A model generated the notes under the pieces. That model did no database searches. It saw nothing but the letters and a program-made list of their open reading frames with translations, and was not told the origin of the DNA. A stretch of DNA of 45,021 nt from an uncultured Chloroflexota bacterium (GTDB taxonomy: Bacteria; Chloroflexota; Dehalococcoidia; GIF9; AB-539-J10). The stretch covers positions 1-45,021 of the forward strand of contig CAISEW010000050.1 of assembly GCA_903884455.1 (NCBI GenBank), read 5' to 3'. This document shows, one piece after another, positions 24,932 through 33,311 of this stretch. A program made the position numbers and the translations under genes. Position 1 is the stretch's first letter. Every line of letters starts with the position of its first letter.

Positions 24932-26011
24932 ATGGCGATAAAACAAGATTATTACGAAGTGCTGGGAGTGCCTCGGAACGCAAGCGATGAGGAAATCAAG
25001 AGGGCGTTTCGTAAATTAGCTTTCCAGTACCATCCTGACCGCAATAGAGAGCCAGGAGCCGAGGGGAAATTTAAGGAAATAAACGAGGCCCACCAGGTTC
25101 TTTCCGACCCCGAGAAAAGGAATAAGTATGATCGCTATGGCCGAGTAGACGTAGAAGGAGGTTTTCCCGATTTTGGCTTTGGTGGGCTGGGAGATATTTT
25201 TGAATCCTTCTGGGATGGTTTTGGCACCCTTTTTGGGCGGACTGCTCAGCGTGTTCCCCAGAAGGGGGACAGCTTACAAAGTCACTTCACTCTTTCCTTT
25301 GAAGAGGCAGTATTTGGCTGTAGTAAAGAAGTTGAAATACCACGCATCGAGTTCTGCCCTTCATGCCATGGCATTGGCAGCGAACCGGGGACAAATCCCG
25401 AGACCTGTCCGGACTGTCGCGGCACAGGACAAGTGAGGAGAGTTCAGCAAAGCATTTTTGGACGCTACACCAGTATCACTACTTGCTCTCGCTGTGGAGG
25501 TAGAGGCACTGTAATAAGCAATCCTTGCTCTCAATGTCAGGGAAGGGGAAGAATAAAGACGAAGCGCAAAATAAGGGTTCCTATTCCGGCTGGTGTGGAT
25601 GAGGGATATCGATTACGCTTGGATGGAGAGGGAAGTGCTGGCTTATATGGAGGCCCCCCCGGCGACCTCTATGTCACCCTTTCAGTAAAGCCACCCAATT
25701 TATTCCACAGAGATGGCAGTGACATTCTTTACGAGTTATCCATCAATTTTACTCAAGCTGCTTTGGGCGATGAGGTAAGAGTGCCATCTTTAGATGGAAA
25801 GGTGGACTTAAAAATACCCCCAGGAACTCAAAATGGGAAAACCTTTCGCTGTAAAGGCAAGGGGATCCCTTATGTTGATGGCAAGGGCAGAGGAGACTTG
25901 CTCGTCAAAATAGTCATAACAACTCCTCAACACCTGGATAAGAACCAGCGTCGTCTTTTTGAAGAATTGGCTAAGGTACTACCTCGGACTGAGCCGCCTA
26001 TAGACGTCTAG
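24932..26011 (+). CDS. dnaJ: DnaJ co-chaperone with complete zinc region
   Basis: A 359-residue type I J-domain protein. The J domain carries HPD at 34-36; the Gly/Phe linker follows ([15 protein letters not shown]). All four CxxCxGxG motifs are present at C142/145, C159/162, C185/188 and C199/202, giving two zinc centres. The C-terminal substrate-binding region includes [17 protein letters not shown]. It is not linked to grpE or dnaK here; it stands between a Nudix gene and the convergent gpsA, whose end is seven bases away. It is the more conventional of the two DnaJ proteins in the window. Confidence 0.94.
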   Translation: MAIKQDYYEVLGVPRNASDEEIKRAFRKLAFQYHPDRNREPGAEGKFKEINEAHQVLSDPEKRNKYDRYGRVDVEGGFPDFGFGGLGDIFESFWDGFGTLFGRTAQRVPQKGDSLQSHFTLSFEEAVFGCSKEVEIPRIEFCPSCHGIGSEPGTNPETCPDCRGTGQVRRVQQSIFGRYTSITTCSRCGGRGTVISNPCSQCQGRGRIKTKRKIRVPIPAGVDEGYRLRLDGEGSAGLYGGPPGDLYVTLSVKPPNLFHRDGSDILYELSINFTQAALGDEVRVPSLDGKVDLKIPPGTQNGKTFRCKGKGIPYVDGKGRGDLLVKIVITTPQHLDKNQRRLFEELAKVLPRTEPPIDV

Positions 26012-26018
26012 TCCGGCA

Positions 26019-27005
26019 TCAGTAATGGTTTGCTGCCAGTTCCCTGAACTCAAACAATGCTTGGCTTGGGGACAAGCCTTCAAAAAGAATCCTATAAATA
26101 AGGTTGATAAGGGGTAATTTAAGCCCCTGGTTTTTCGCCAGCTGGTGGGCTGCCGCAGTGGTGGCAACTCCCTCGGCGACGTGGGGCATAGAGGCAGATA
26201 TTTCAGATAAAGAGCGCCCCTTAGCCAGTTCGTAGCCAACATAATGATTGCGGCTTAGAGTGCTGGAGCAAGTAGCTATCAAGTCGCCTAAACCGGCTAG
26301 ACCATAAAAAGTGCCAGCTCTGGCCCCCAAATTTACCCCCAGGGAAACAACCTCAGTCCACCCCCAGGCAATAAAAGCCCCCTTATAATTGTCACCTAAG
26401 CTTAATCCATCTATCATTCCTGCACCCAGAGCTATAATGTTCTTCAGGGCCCCGCCTAATTCAACTCCGATAACATCGTCGCTGGTAGATAGAAAAAATT
26501 TGGGCGACTCCATCAATTCCCTCGCTCTTTCCGCCAAAGCTATATCCTGAGCGGCAATGACCGAAGCAGCCGGGAGGCCTTGGGTAATTTCCCCGGCCAG
26601 ATTAGGACCAGAGAGAACACAAATTTGCCCTCTTAAGGAAGGAGCAATCTCCTCTGCCAGCACTTGTGACATCCTCTTACCACTATTTACTTCCAATCCT
26701 TTGGCGGCGCTCATCAATAGCATCGAATTAGTGAGATAATTCTTGGCTTGGCTGACATTTTCTCTCAACTTTTGAGAGGGGACCGCCCAGATTGCCAGGT
26801 CAGCTCCTTTTAAGGCTTCCCCAATGTGGCTAGTAGAGGAATAGCTACGCCGTCCTTGGTTTAATTTTTTGGCCTCAGCCTCGCTTCGAGCCCATAGTTT
26901 TACCGCTGCCCCTTTATCACTCAGCAAAACGCCTAAAGTATTGCCCCAAGAGGTATTGCCTATGATAGTAACTTTAAGGCATGGCATCTCGCACTTTTTC
27001 ACCAT
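26019..27005 (-). CDS. gpsA: Glycerol-3-phosphate dehydrogenase [NAD(P)+]
   Basis: GpsA reduces dihydroxyacetone phosphate to sn-glycerol-3-phosphate for phospholipid synthesis. The N-terminal nucleotide motif is IIGNTSWGNTLG, in which N replaces the usual G of GAGSWGT. Other family motifs are SAAKGLE, LSGPNLAGEI, GVELGGALKNIIALGAGMIDGL and GLAGLGDLIATCSSTLSRN. The start is ATG at 27005, which overlaps the plsY stop in ATGGTGA and gives 328 residues. A frame extending to 27146 would add an unrelated N-terminus inside plsY. Its partner plsY directly upstream uses the product. Confidence 0.93.
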   Translation of the reverse strand: MVKKCEMPCLKVTIIGNTSWGNTLGVLLSDKGAAVKLWARSEAEAKKLNQGRRSYSSTSHIGEALKGADLAIWAVPSQKLRENVSQAKNYLTNSMLLMSAAKGLEVNSGKRMSQVLAEEIAPSLRGQICVLSGPNLAGEITQGLPAASVIAAQDIALAERARELMESPKFFLSTSDDVIGVELGGALKNIIALGAGMIDGLSLGDNYKGAFIAWGWTEVVSLGVNLGARAGTFYGLAGLGDLIATCSSTLSRNHYVGYELAKGRSLSEISASMPHVAEGVATTAAAHQLAKNQGLKLPLINLIYRILFEGLSPSQALFEFRELAANHY

Positions 27006-27646
27006 AATTGGCGTTCCGTGCCTTGTCTTAAGCGTTTTATATTGTCCTGATGTTGGTAGACAAGCAGTGCGGTAACTACTAAACCATAAGCCAGATAGAT
27101 GAGAGGGAAATTGTACAAGATGGTTAAAGGTATCATTAAGCAACAAGCAGCTAAGGCTCCAAGAAGAGAACCAAGGGACATGTGCCGGCTGCGTAATGCT
27201 GCTATAGCTACAACTTCGGCACCGAATATACCCGCGGGAGGGAAAATAGCGAACAATGTGCCAAAATAGGCGGTTACCCCCCTACCTCCTTTAAACTTAG
27301 CAAATACGGGCCAGTTATGTCCTGCCACTGCGGCCAAGCCAGCTGCAACTTGGACTATATGCTCCCAATAAACTGACACGCCACCAATGGTTAAGACTCC
27401 GCTGCCGCTACCTATAATTACTGTGGCCAGCATGACTGCCCCAGTAGCCTTAACCACATCGAGAACTATGGTTAAAATGCCAAGCTTGGTTCCTGCAACT
27501 CTCATCAAATTAGTGGCGCCAGTCTTGCCGCTTCCATATTTCCTGATATCAACGCCACTCTTTAGCTTGCCTATTATCAATCCAAAGGGAATAGAACCAA
27601 GGAGATAAGCAATGACTACCACAGCAATAAATTCAGCTATCATCAT
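26999..27646 (-). CDS. plsY: Glycerol-3-phosphate acyltransferase
   Basis: PlsY transfers the acyl chain from acyl phosphate to glycerol-3-phosphate at the inner membrane, the first step of phosphatidic acid synthesis. The 215-residue protein has about five hydrophobic segments and the three PlsY motifs: SIPFGLIIGK, GSGKTGATNLMR and HNWPVFAKFKGGRGVTAYFG. It overlaps der by four bases at its start and gpsA by seven bases at its end, so the order der-plsY-gpsA is translationally coupled. Confidence 0.95.
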   Translation of the reverse strand: MMIAEFIAVVVIAYLLGSIPFGLIIGKLKSGVDIRKYGSGKTGATNLMRVAGTKLGILTIVLDVVKATGAVMLATVIIGSGSGVLTIGGVSVYWEHIVQVAAGLAAVAGHNWPVFAKFKGGRGVTAYFGTLFAIFPPAGIFGAEVVAIAALRSRHMSLGSLLGALAACCLMIPLTILYNFPLIYLAYGLVVTALLVYQHQDNIKRLRQGTERQLW

Positions 27647-28983
27647 GCTCTAACTTCCCTCTTTTTATTGATTTTGCGGGAGGCCTTGGTGAAAATTAAC
27701 TTCAAAGGAACGCCGCGAAAACCAAAGCCCTGGCGAAGCTTATTTTCCAAGTAGCGTTGATAGGAAAAATGAACTAGCTTAGGATCGTTAACTTTAAGAA
27801 TGAAAGTTGCTGGTCGAGATTCATCTTGAGAGGCTCGAGTAATGTGTAATCGCCTAGAACCTGTGCGGGGTGGGGGATAGCTACTTACTGCTTGTTTGAC
27901 TAACTCGTCAACTTCTGATTGAGGCAACCGCTTTTGTCTTTCCTTCCAGATTTCCCAGGCTTGGGGTAGAATCCTATTTATCCCCTGCCCTAGTTTGGCA
28001 GAGATGTAAATGATAGGTGTGTAGGAGGCAAATCTAAGTCTTTGCTCCGCATTTTGTTTGAACTCTTGTCTTTGTTCTCGGGGAACAAGGTCCCATTTGT
28101 TGACCACGAGCACCATGCCTTTTCCAACCTCAATAATATAGCCCGCAATATGCATATCTTGGGCGGTAATAAATTCACTGGCATCGATTAGCAACAAGGC
28201 AACATCGCAGCGGTTGATAGCCTGAAGGGCGCGAAGCAAACTATAATAGTCCACTCCGACATCCACTCTCCCACGCCGTTTAATCCCGGCGGTGTCGACA
28301 AGTAAGATTTCCTTGTCATCCCACCGAATTATAGCATCAAGTGAGTCGCGAGTCGTCCCTGGAGACTCATGGACAATGGCTCTTTCTTCCCCTAGCAATG
28401 CATTCAACAAAGTTGACTTGCCTACATTAGGTCGCCCAACGATGGCTAATTTAGCTTCTCCCGGCTCGGCAATACCAATAGGTTGTGGGGGCAAAGAAGC
28501 TAACACAGCATCCATCAAATCGTCTATCCCTCGATTATGGTGAGCACTGATAGCTATAGGCTCACCTATGTCCAAGCGATAGAAATCGGCCACCTGATTT
28601 GCTTGTTTGGTAGAATCTACCTTGTTTACTGCTAGTATGATAGGCTTATTGGCGGCGCGCAGTACATCAGCAATTTCTTCATCGGCAGCAATAGCTCCAT
28701 CTTTGACATCTACCAGAAAGATGACGACATCTGCTTGAGCAATAGCTGCTTCGACCTGCTGTTTGACCTTTTGTTCCAAAGACCCTTGTGGCTTTGCTTG
28801 CCAGCCACCAGTGTCAACCACGGTCAACTCCCGCCCCTGCCAGGAAACAAAAGCAAAAACGCGGTCCCTGGTAGTTCCCGGCAAATCAGCAACCACAGCT
28901 ATCTGCCTATCCGCCAGGCGGTTAAGCAAGGTGGACTTGCCCACGTTGGTTCTACCCACAATGGCTACAATAGGCCTGGTCAT
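27643..28983 (-). CDS. der: Ribosome biogenesis GTPase Der (EngA)
   Basis: Der assists maturation of the 50S subunit. The 446-residue protein has two consecutive GTPase domains, with P-loops GRTNVGKST (10-18) and GRPNVGKST (183-191), DTGG and DTAG switch motifs and NKVD / NKWD specificity motifs, followed by a KH-like C-terminal domain. The start overlaps the argF stop by four bases and its stop overlaps plsY, so the four genes argF-der-plsY-gpsA form one operon despite unrelated functions. Confidence 0.96.
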   Translation of the reverse strand: MTRPIVAIVGRTNVGKSTLLNRLADRQIAVVADLPGTTRDRVFAFVSWQGRELTVVDTGGWQAKPQGSLEQKVKQQVEAAIAQADVVIFLVDVKDGAIAADEEIADVLRAANKPIILAVNKVDSTKQANQVADFYRLDIGEPIAISAHHNRGIDDLMDAVLASLPPQPIGIAEPGEAKLAIVGRPNVGKSTLLNALLGEERAIVHESPGTTRDSLDAIIRWDDKEILLVDTAGIKRRGRVDVGVDYYSLLRALQAINRCDVALLLIDASEFITAQDMHIAGYIIEVGKGMVLVVNKWDLVPREQRQEFKQNAEQRLRFASYTPIIYISAKLGQGINRILPQAWEIWKERQKRLPQSEVDELVKQAVSSYPPPRTGSRRLHITRASQDESRPATFILKVNDPKLVHFSYQRYLENKLRQGFGFRGVPLKLIFTKASRKINKKREVRA

Positions 28984-29909
28984 TTGCCTGATACCTTGGG
29001 ATTTGACAACAGCTTCACCAGTAATGCCTTTTGCAGATGAAGCCTGTTTTCTGCCTGGTCAAAGACCACTGACCGGGGGTCATCTAGCAACCCTGTGGAA
29101 ATTTCTTCGCCGTGGTGGGCCGGCAGGGGATGCATGAACAAAACATCTCTTTTAGCCAAGCTTAATAATTTATTACCTACTTGATAGCCTGAAAAAGTAC
29201 GACGGCGTTTCTTTGCTTCAGCCTCCTGGCCCATGCTAACCCATACATCAGTATATATTATATCAGCGTCTTTGGCTGCTTCATAAGGGTCGTTGGTTAG
29301 CTGAATCTGGCTGCCGCTCCGAATAGCGAATCTTTTCCCCTGACTCAATACCTCCCCTTTAATTTCATAGCCTGGTGGAGAGGCGAGGTGGAAATTCATG
29401 CCCACTAGACAGGCAGAGAGAAGCAAGCTATTGGCCACATTATTGCCATCGCCAATAAATGCTAAAGTCAAGCCAGGAAGCCGCCCTTTCTTTTCATAGA
29501 TGGTGAGAAGGTCGGAAAGAGCCTGGCAGGGGTGTTCCAGGTCAGAAAGGGCATTAATTACGGGCACAGAAGAATTGCCAGCGAGAATGTGCAAAGTTTC
29601 CTGAGAAAATGTGCGAGCGGCAATGCCGTCGACATAGCGGCTGAGCACTCGAGCTATATCAGCCGCTGCCTCTCGTTTGCCCAAGCCTACCTCTTCTGGA
29701 GATAGATAGATACTGTGTCCGCCTAGCTGATACATAGCCATCTCGAAACTGACCCTGGTTCGCAAGGAAGGCTTTTCAAAGAGGAGAGCTAAGGTCCTTC
29801 CTGAAAGGAGAGGCGTCGCCCCCTCTTTTTTCATACGCCAGGCTTGCTCTATGAGGTGTTCAACTGTCTTACGGTTAAGGTCGGCTATTGAGAGCAAATC
29901 CTTTTTCAT
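28980..29909 (-). CDS. argF: Ornithine carbamoyltransferase
   Basis: The enzyme joins carbamoyl phosphate and ornithine to citrulline in arginine synthesis. The carbamoyl-phosphate loop is SLRTR (48-52), HPCQ is at 126-129, and the ornithine loop DVWVSMG (221-227) is typical of OTCases. The motif normally written HCLP reads HPLP here (260-263, HPLPAHHGEEI), lacking the conserved cysteine. The 309-residue length is normal. The SMG loop argues for OTCase rather than aspartate carbamoyltransferase, though substrate use should be treated with a little caution because of the HPLP. First gene of the argF-der-plsY-gpsA operon. Confidence 0.9.
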   Translation of the reverse strand: MKKDLLSIADLNRKTVEHLIEQAWRMKKEGATPLLSGRTLALLFEKPSLRTRVSFEMAMYQLGGHSIYLSPEEVGLGKREAAADIARVLSRYVDGIAARTFSQETLHILAGNSSVPVINALSDLEHPCQALSDLLTIYEKKGRLPGLTLAFIGDGNNVANSLLLSACLVGMNFHLASPPGYEIKGEVLSQGKRFAIRSGSQIQLTNDPYEAAKDADIIYTDVWVSMGQEAEAKKRRRTFSGYQVGNKLLSLAKRDVLFMHPLPAHHGEEISTGLLDDPRSVVFDQAENRLHLQKALLVKLLSNPKVSGK

Positions 29910-29982
29910 CTTTCGTCTCTCTTGATACTACTTCAGCGTATCACGTTTGTCAATTAGTAGAACACAACTTTACAACAAGCTC

Positions 29983-30031
29983 CAGAGTTGTCACCGAGGG
30001 TGGTAAACTACTTGAACTGTATTACAATGAA
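29983..30031 (+). repeat. 49-base partial duplicate of the following small gene
   Basis: The segment matches 30276-30324 with four differences in 49 bases, and keeps the same reading phase: RVVTEGGKLLELYYNE here versus RVVTEDGKLFELCYNE in the small gene downstream. The flanks do not match. It appears to be a remnant of a duplicated copy. Confidence 0.75.
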
Positions 30032-30062
30032 ACCAAGACCTGCCATTCAAGACGCATTACTC

Positions 30063-30086
30063 TTTATCCTCTCTTGAGAGGATAAA
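30063..30086. promoter_or_regulatory. Perfect 24-base palindrome upstream of the small gene and lrp
   Basis: TTTATCCTCTC and GAGAGGATAAA flank a two-base centre, an 11-base perfect inverted repeat. It is not followed by T residues, so a DNA-binding site seems more likely than a terminator, although a termination hairpin cannot be excluded. Confidence 0.45.
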
Positions 30087-30144
30087 CTAGACTGTTAGGC
30101 TTCATTGTTATGTCAACTATTTTGTGGTATACCGGTGTCAAAAT

Positions 30145-30363
30145 ATGGAGATAAAAGTGAAATGCTATTCGGGCTATGTCTATGCCGAAGAACCACGGTC
30201 TTTTGTCTGGCAAGAAAAGGAACTGGGAATAAAGTCAGTAGAAAAAGCCTGGCAGGAACCAAGCAAAAGGCTATTCAGAGTTGTCACTGAGGATGGTAAA
30301 CTATTTGAACTGTGTTACAATGAAGCAGATGACCGATGGTCTGCTGTTGAACTGGTACTTTAA
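30145..30363 (+). CDS. Small conserved protein, possibly DUF6504-like
   Basis: A 72-residue protein, MEIKVKCYSGYVYAEEPRSF and so on, with aromatic-rich segments (FVWQEKELGI, RLFRVVTEDGKLFEL, DRWSAVELVL) that suggest a small beta-rich fold resembling the DUF6504 family. No catalytic residues are evident. A GTG at 30124 would add seven residues. It lies nine bases before the Lrp-type gene and probably shares its transcript. A 49-base duplicate of its centre lies 290 bases upstream. Confidence 0.6.
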   Translation: MEIKVKCYSGYVYAEEPRSFVWQEKELGIKSVEKAWQEPSKRLFRVVTEDGKLFELCYNEADDRWSAVELVL

Positions 30364-30372
30364 GGAGAACTT

Positions 30373-30855
30373 ATGAAGGAGATTTTTGAAATTCTAGAAC
30401 AGAATGCCCGGGCAACTCCGGAACAGATTTCCACCATGGTGGATAAACCTGTCAGTGCGGTAAAAAAAATAATTAAGCAGGCTGAGAAAGATGGGACTAT
30501 TCTGAAATATAAAGCTATAATAAACTGGCCTAAATTAGAAAAGGAAGATATATGGGCTTTAATCGAAGTCCGAGTAACACCACAACGGGGTGTTGGCTTC
30601 GATGCTATCGCTGAGCGCATTTATCAATTCCCCGAAGTGTATTCTGCATATCTCGTCTCAGGCACCTATGACCTATCCATATTAGTGAGAGGCAAGAATA
30701 TGCAGGAGATTTCCAGTTTTGTCGCGGAGAAACTGGCTCCTCTAGAGCAGGTGCAAAGTTCCGTCACCCATTTTCTTCTCAAACGATATAAGGAGTACGG
30801 GGAAACTTTTCACCTTCCTAAGGAAACGAATAGACGTCTACCGATAACACCGTAA
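30373..30855 (+). CDS. Lrp/AsnC family transcriptional regulator
   Basis: A 160-residue regulator with an N-terminal winged helix (ILEQNARATPEQISTMVDKPVSAVKKIIKQAEKDGTILKYKAIINW) and a C-terminal RAM/AsnC ligand-binding domain (ALIEVRVTPQRGVGFDAIAERI, VYSAYLVSGTYDLSILVRG). Lrp-type proteins sense amino acids and often control adjacent metabolic genes; the next gene, one base after its stop, is an aminotransferase. An AAGGAG precedes the ATG. The palindrome at 30063-30086 is a possible target. Confidence 0.92.
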   Translation: MKEIFEILEQNARATPEQISTMVDKPVSAVKKIIKQAEKDGTILKYKAIINWPKLEKEDIWALIEVRVTPQRGVGFDAIAERIYQFPEVYSAYLVSGTYDLSILVRGKNMQEISSFVAEKLAPLEQVQSSVTHFLLKRYKEYGETFHLPKETNRRLPITP

Positions 30856-30856
30856 C

Positions 30857-32062
30857 ATGCTAAACACAAAGTCCCCTGCAACCGAAGCCCGGGATAACCT
30901 AATTTCACAAAAAGTGGCTACGCTTCCGCCATCAGGCATCAGGAAGTTCTTCGACCTGCTTTCCTCCGTGGAAGACGTTATCTCACTTAGTATAGGTGAG
31001 CCTGATTTCGTTACCCCCTGGCATATCCGAGAGGCAGGCATATATTCTCTGGAAAAAGGCTATACCATGTATACTTCAAACTCCGGCATGCCGGAACTAC
31101 GCCAGGAATTAGCCAGCTACCTGGAGCTTCATTACGGGGTGAGCTATCATCCCGAGCACGAAATTCTTATTACTACAGGAAGTAGTGAAGGATTAGACCT
31201 TGTTCTGAGAGCAATTATCAATCCCGGTGATGAGGTCATAATTCCCAACCCTTGCTATGTGGCTTATCCTGCCGACATCATTCTGGCTGGCGGCGTGCCC
31301 ATTATTGTTCCCACAAACGAAGAAACCAACTTTGTCATCAGGGCAACCGATATTGAAGCCAGGATCACGAAGCAGACGAAGGCTATTTTGATAGGTTATC
31401 CAGCGAATCCCACTGGCGCAGTCATGTCCAAAAAAGAGGCTGACGCTATTGCCGACCTGGCTAAAAAGCATGACTTACTGGTAATATCTGATGAGATATA
31501 TGCTCGTTTAGTCTATGGAGTCGAACATATTTGCTTTCCCAGTCTTCCCGGGATGAAGAAGCGTACCATCCTGATTAGCGGATTTTCCAAATCTCATGCT
31601 ATGACTGGTTGGCGTATTGGCTATGTGGCAGCCGACCACCGTTTCATCCAGGCCCTGACAAAAATCCATCAATACACCATGCTCTGTGCCCCAACGATGA
31701 CCCAGATGGCAGCTATCGAGGCCCTCAGAAACGGTGAGAACGATGTTGAAAAGATGGTTCAAGAGTACAACAGACGCCGTCGCTTCATGGTCAAGAGATT
31801 GAATGAGATTGGTTTGCCCTGTTTTGAGCCCAAGGGCGCTTTCTTTGCCTTTCCCTCTATAAAAGCTACCAGAATGAATTCAGAAGATTTTGCTGAAAAG
31901 CTGCTATTGGAAGAAAAAGTTGCCGTGGTCCCGGGCCTTGCCTTTGGACCATGCGGTGAAGGTTTTGTCCGCTGCTGCTATGCTACTTCGTTACCTAATA
32001 TCGAGGAAGCACTGAGAAGAATGGACAGGTTTGTAAGAAAGAGCAGGCTGAGGTCAGAGTAA
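30857..32062 (+). CDS. Class I/II pyridoxal-phosphate aminotransferase
   Basis: A 401-residue fold-type I aminotransferase. The Schiff-base lysine is K245 in ISGFSKSHAMTGWRIGYV, and PLP contacts include N184 in YPANPTGAV, D212 and Y215 in SDEIYARLVY; the carboxylate-binding arginine lies in FVRCCYATS. It resembles the aspartate/aromatic aminotransferase subgroup that often pairs with Lrp-type regulators. The amino acid used cannot be fixed. It begins one base after the lrp-type gene, so the two are coupled. Confidence 0.93.
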   Translation: MLNTKSPATEARDNLISQKVATLPPSGIRKFFDLLSSVEDVISLSIGEPDFVTPWHIREAGIYSLEKGYTMYTSNSGMPELRQELASYLELHYGVSYHPEHEILITTGSSEGLDLVLRAIINPGDEVIIPNPCYVAYPADIILAGGVPIIVPTNEETNFVIRATDIEARITKQTKAILIGYPANPTGAVMSKKEADAIADLAKKHDLLVISDEIYARLVYGVEHICFPSLPGMKKRTILISGFSKSHAMTGWRIGYVAADHRFIQALTKIHQYTMLCAPTMTQMAAIEALRNGENDVEKMVQEYNRRRRFMVKRLNEIGLPCFEPKGAFFAFPSIKATRMNSEDFAEKLLLEEKVAVVPGLAFGPCGEGFVRCCYATSLPNIEEALRRMDRFVRKSRLRSE

Positions 32063-32131
32063 TCAGCATTATTGATGAAGTATCAAGTGTGACCGCCCGC
32101 GAATGCCTTTCCCTAAGATAAAGATTCAATA

Positions 32132-33265
32132 TTAGAGACCTAATTCTCGAGCTACAATAGCACGTTGAAAATCAGCATCACCAAAAATTATCTCGGCGGC
32201 TTTTGCCTGCCTATAATATAGGTGTATGTCATGGTCCATGGTAAAGCCGATGGCCCCGAATATTTGGTGTGCTGATAGGGTAATTCGTCCATAAGCCTCG
32301 CTTGCCCATGCCTTAGCTATAGCTACATCTAAGGCAGCAGGAAGGCCTTCACTTACCTTCCAGGCTGCTTTATATGTAACAAACCGTGAACCGCTAACAT
32401 CCGTGGCCATATTGGCACAGTAATGCTGGATAGCCTGGAAACTACCAATAGGCCTGCCAAACTGCACCCTCTCCTTGGCATAATTAACTGCCATATCCAA
32501 TGCTGCTTGAGTGCCGCCAACCATCTCTGCGCATTTAGCCACCGTAGCTTTTTGGAGAACATCCTTTACTATCGGCCATCCCCCATCTCGTTCACCTACT
32601 ATGCTTTTCTCTGACACAGTCACATTATCAAAGACAACTTCACATTGCTTGTCACGTGCCAGAGTTTTAAGTAGAGTACACTTGACCCCCGGGCTTTTGG
32701 CATCTACAAGAAAAAGAGTGATGCCATTTTCTGGGTTTTTTGCCTGTTTTGTCCTGGCGACACACAGAATGTAGTCGGCAACATTAGCATTAAGGACAAA
32801 CAGCTTGGTGCCTTTGATGACATATTTGCCATTATGAGCTATAGCTTTGGTCTTGACTGATGCAGCATCATAACTAGCAGTGGGCTCAGTTAAGGCGAGG
32901 CTAAGAATCATTTCCCCACTGGCGATTTTGGGCAGGAACTCCATTTTCTGCTCTTCGCTTCCTGCTGTTAGTACAGTCAATCCGCCAAGGACTACGGTGG
33001 AGAAAAACGGGCCAGGAACGATATTGTATCCCATTTCCTCAAGAAGGATTGTCAAATCCAGGAAGTTACGTTCGCTGCCCCCATATTTTTCAGGAAACAC
33101 CAAACCCATCCAGCCCAGTTCTGCCATTTTGTGCCACAACTCAGAGGAATAACCCTGGTCACTCTCATCCAGTTGCCTGACTAATCGTTTAGGGCACTCT
33201 TTTTGTAAAAAGTCACGAGCCAATTTCTTTAACATTTCCTGCTCTTCGCTCAGACCAAGGTCCAT
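32132..33265 (-). CDS. Acyl-CoA dehydrogenase family protein (small subunit-like)
   Basis: A 377-residue flavoprotein of the acyl-CoA dehydrogenase family. FAD and substrate motifs include LALTEPTASYDAASVKT, VVFDNVTVSEKSIVGERDGGW and YAKERVQFGRPIGSFQAIQH. The length and pairing with the upstream 396-residue paralogue resemble the PimD/PimC pair of pimeloyl-CoA dehydrogenases and related heteromeric enzymes in which only one chain keeps the catalytic base. A GGGGGA ribosome binding site precedes the ATG. It is the last gene of a seven-gene operon with carboxylase genes; the acyl substrate is unknown. Confidence 0.9.
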   Translation of the reverse strand: MDLGLSEEQEMLKKLARDFLQKECPKRLVRQLDESDQGYSSELWHKMAELGWMGLVFPEKYGGSERNFLDLTILLEEMGYNIVPGPFFSTVVLGGLTVLTAGSEEQKMEFLPKIASGEMILSLALTEPTASYDAASVKTKAIAHNGKYVIKGTKLFVLNANVADYILCVARTKQAKNPENGITLFLVDAKSPGVKCTLLKTLARDKQCEVVFDNVTVSEKSIVGERDGGWPIVKDVLQKATVAKCAEMVGGTQAALDMAVNYAKERVQFGRPIGSFQAIQHYCANMATDVSGSRFVTYKAAWKVSEGLPAALDVAIAKAWASEAYGRITLSAHQIFGAIGFTMDHDIHLYYRQAKAAEIIFGDADFQRAIVARELGL

Positions 33266-33311
33266 ATTATTCCCCCTGTCTTATGAGTTCATTTAACATG
33301 CCGGGACTTAT

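Noticed and set aside
27006-27146. N-terminal extension of gpsA
   Set aside because: The added residues lie inside plsY in another frame and do not resemble GpsA; the ATG at 27005 gives the family length.
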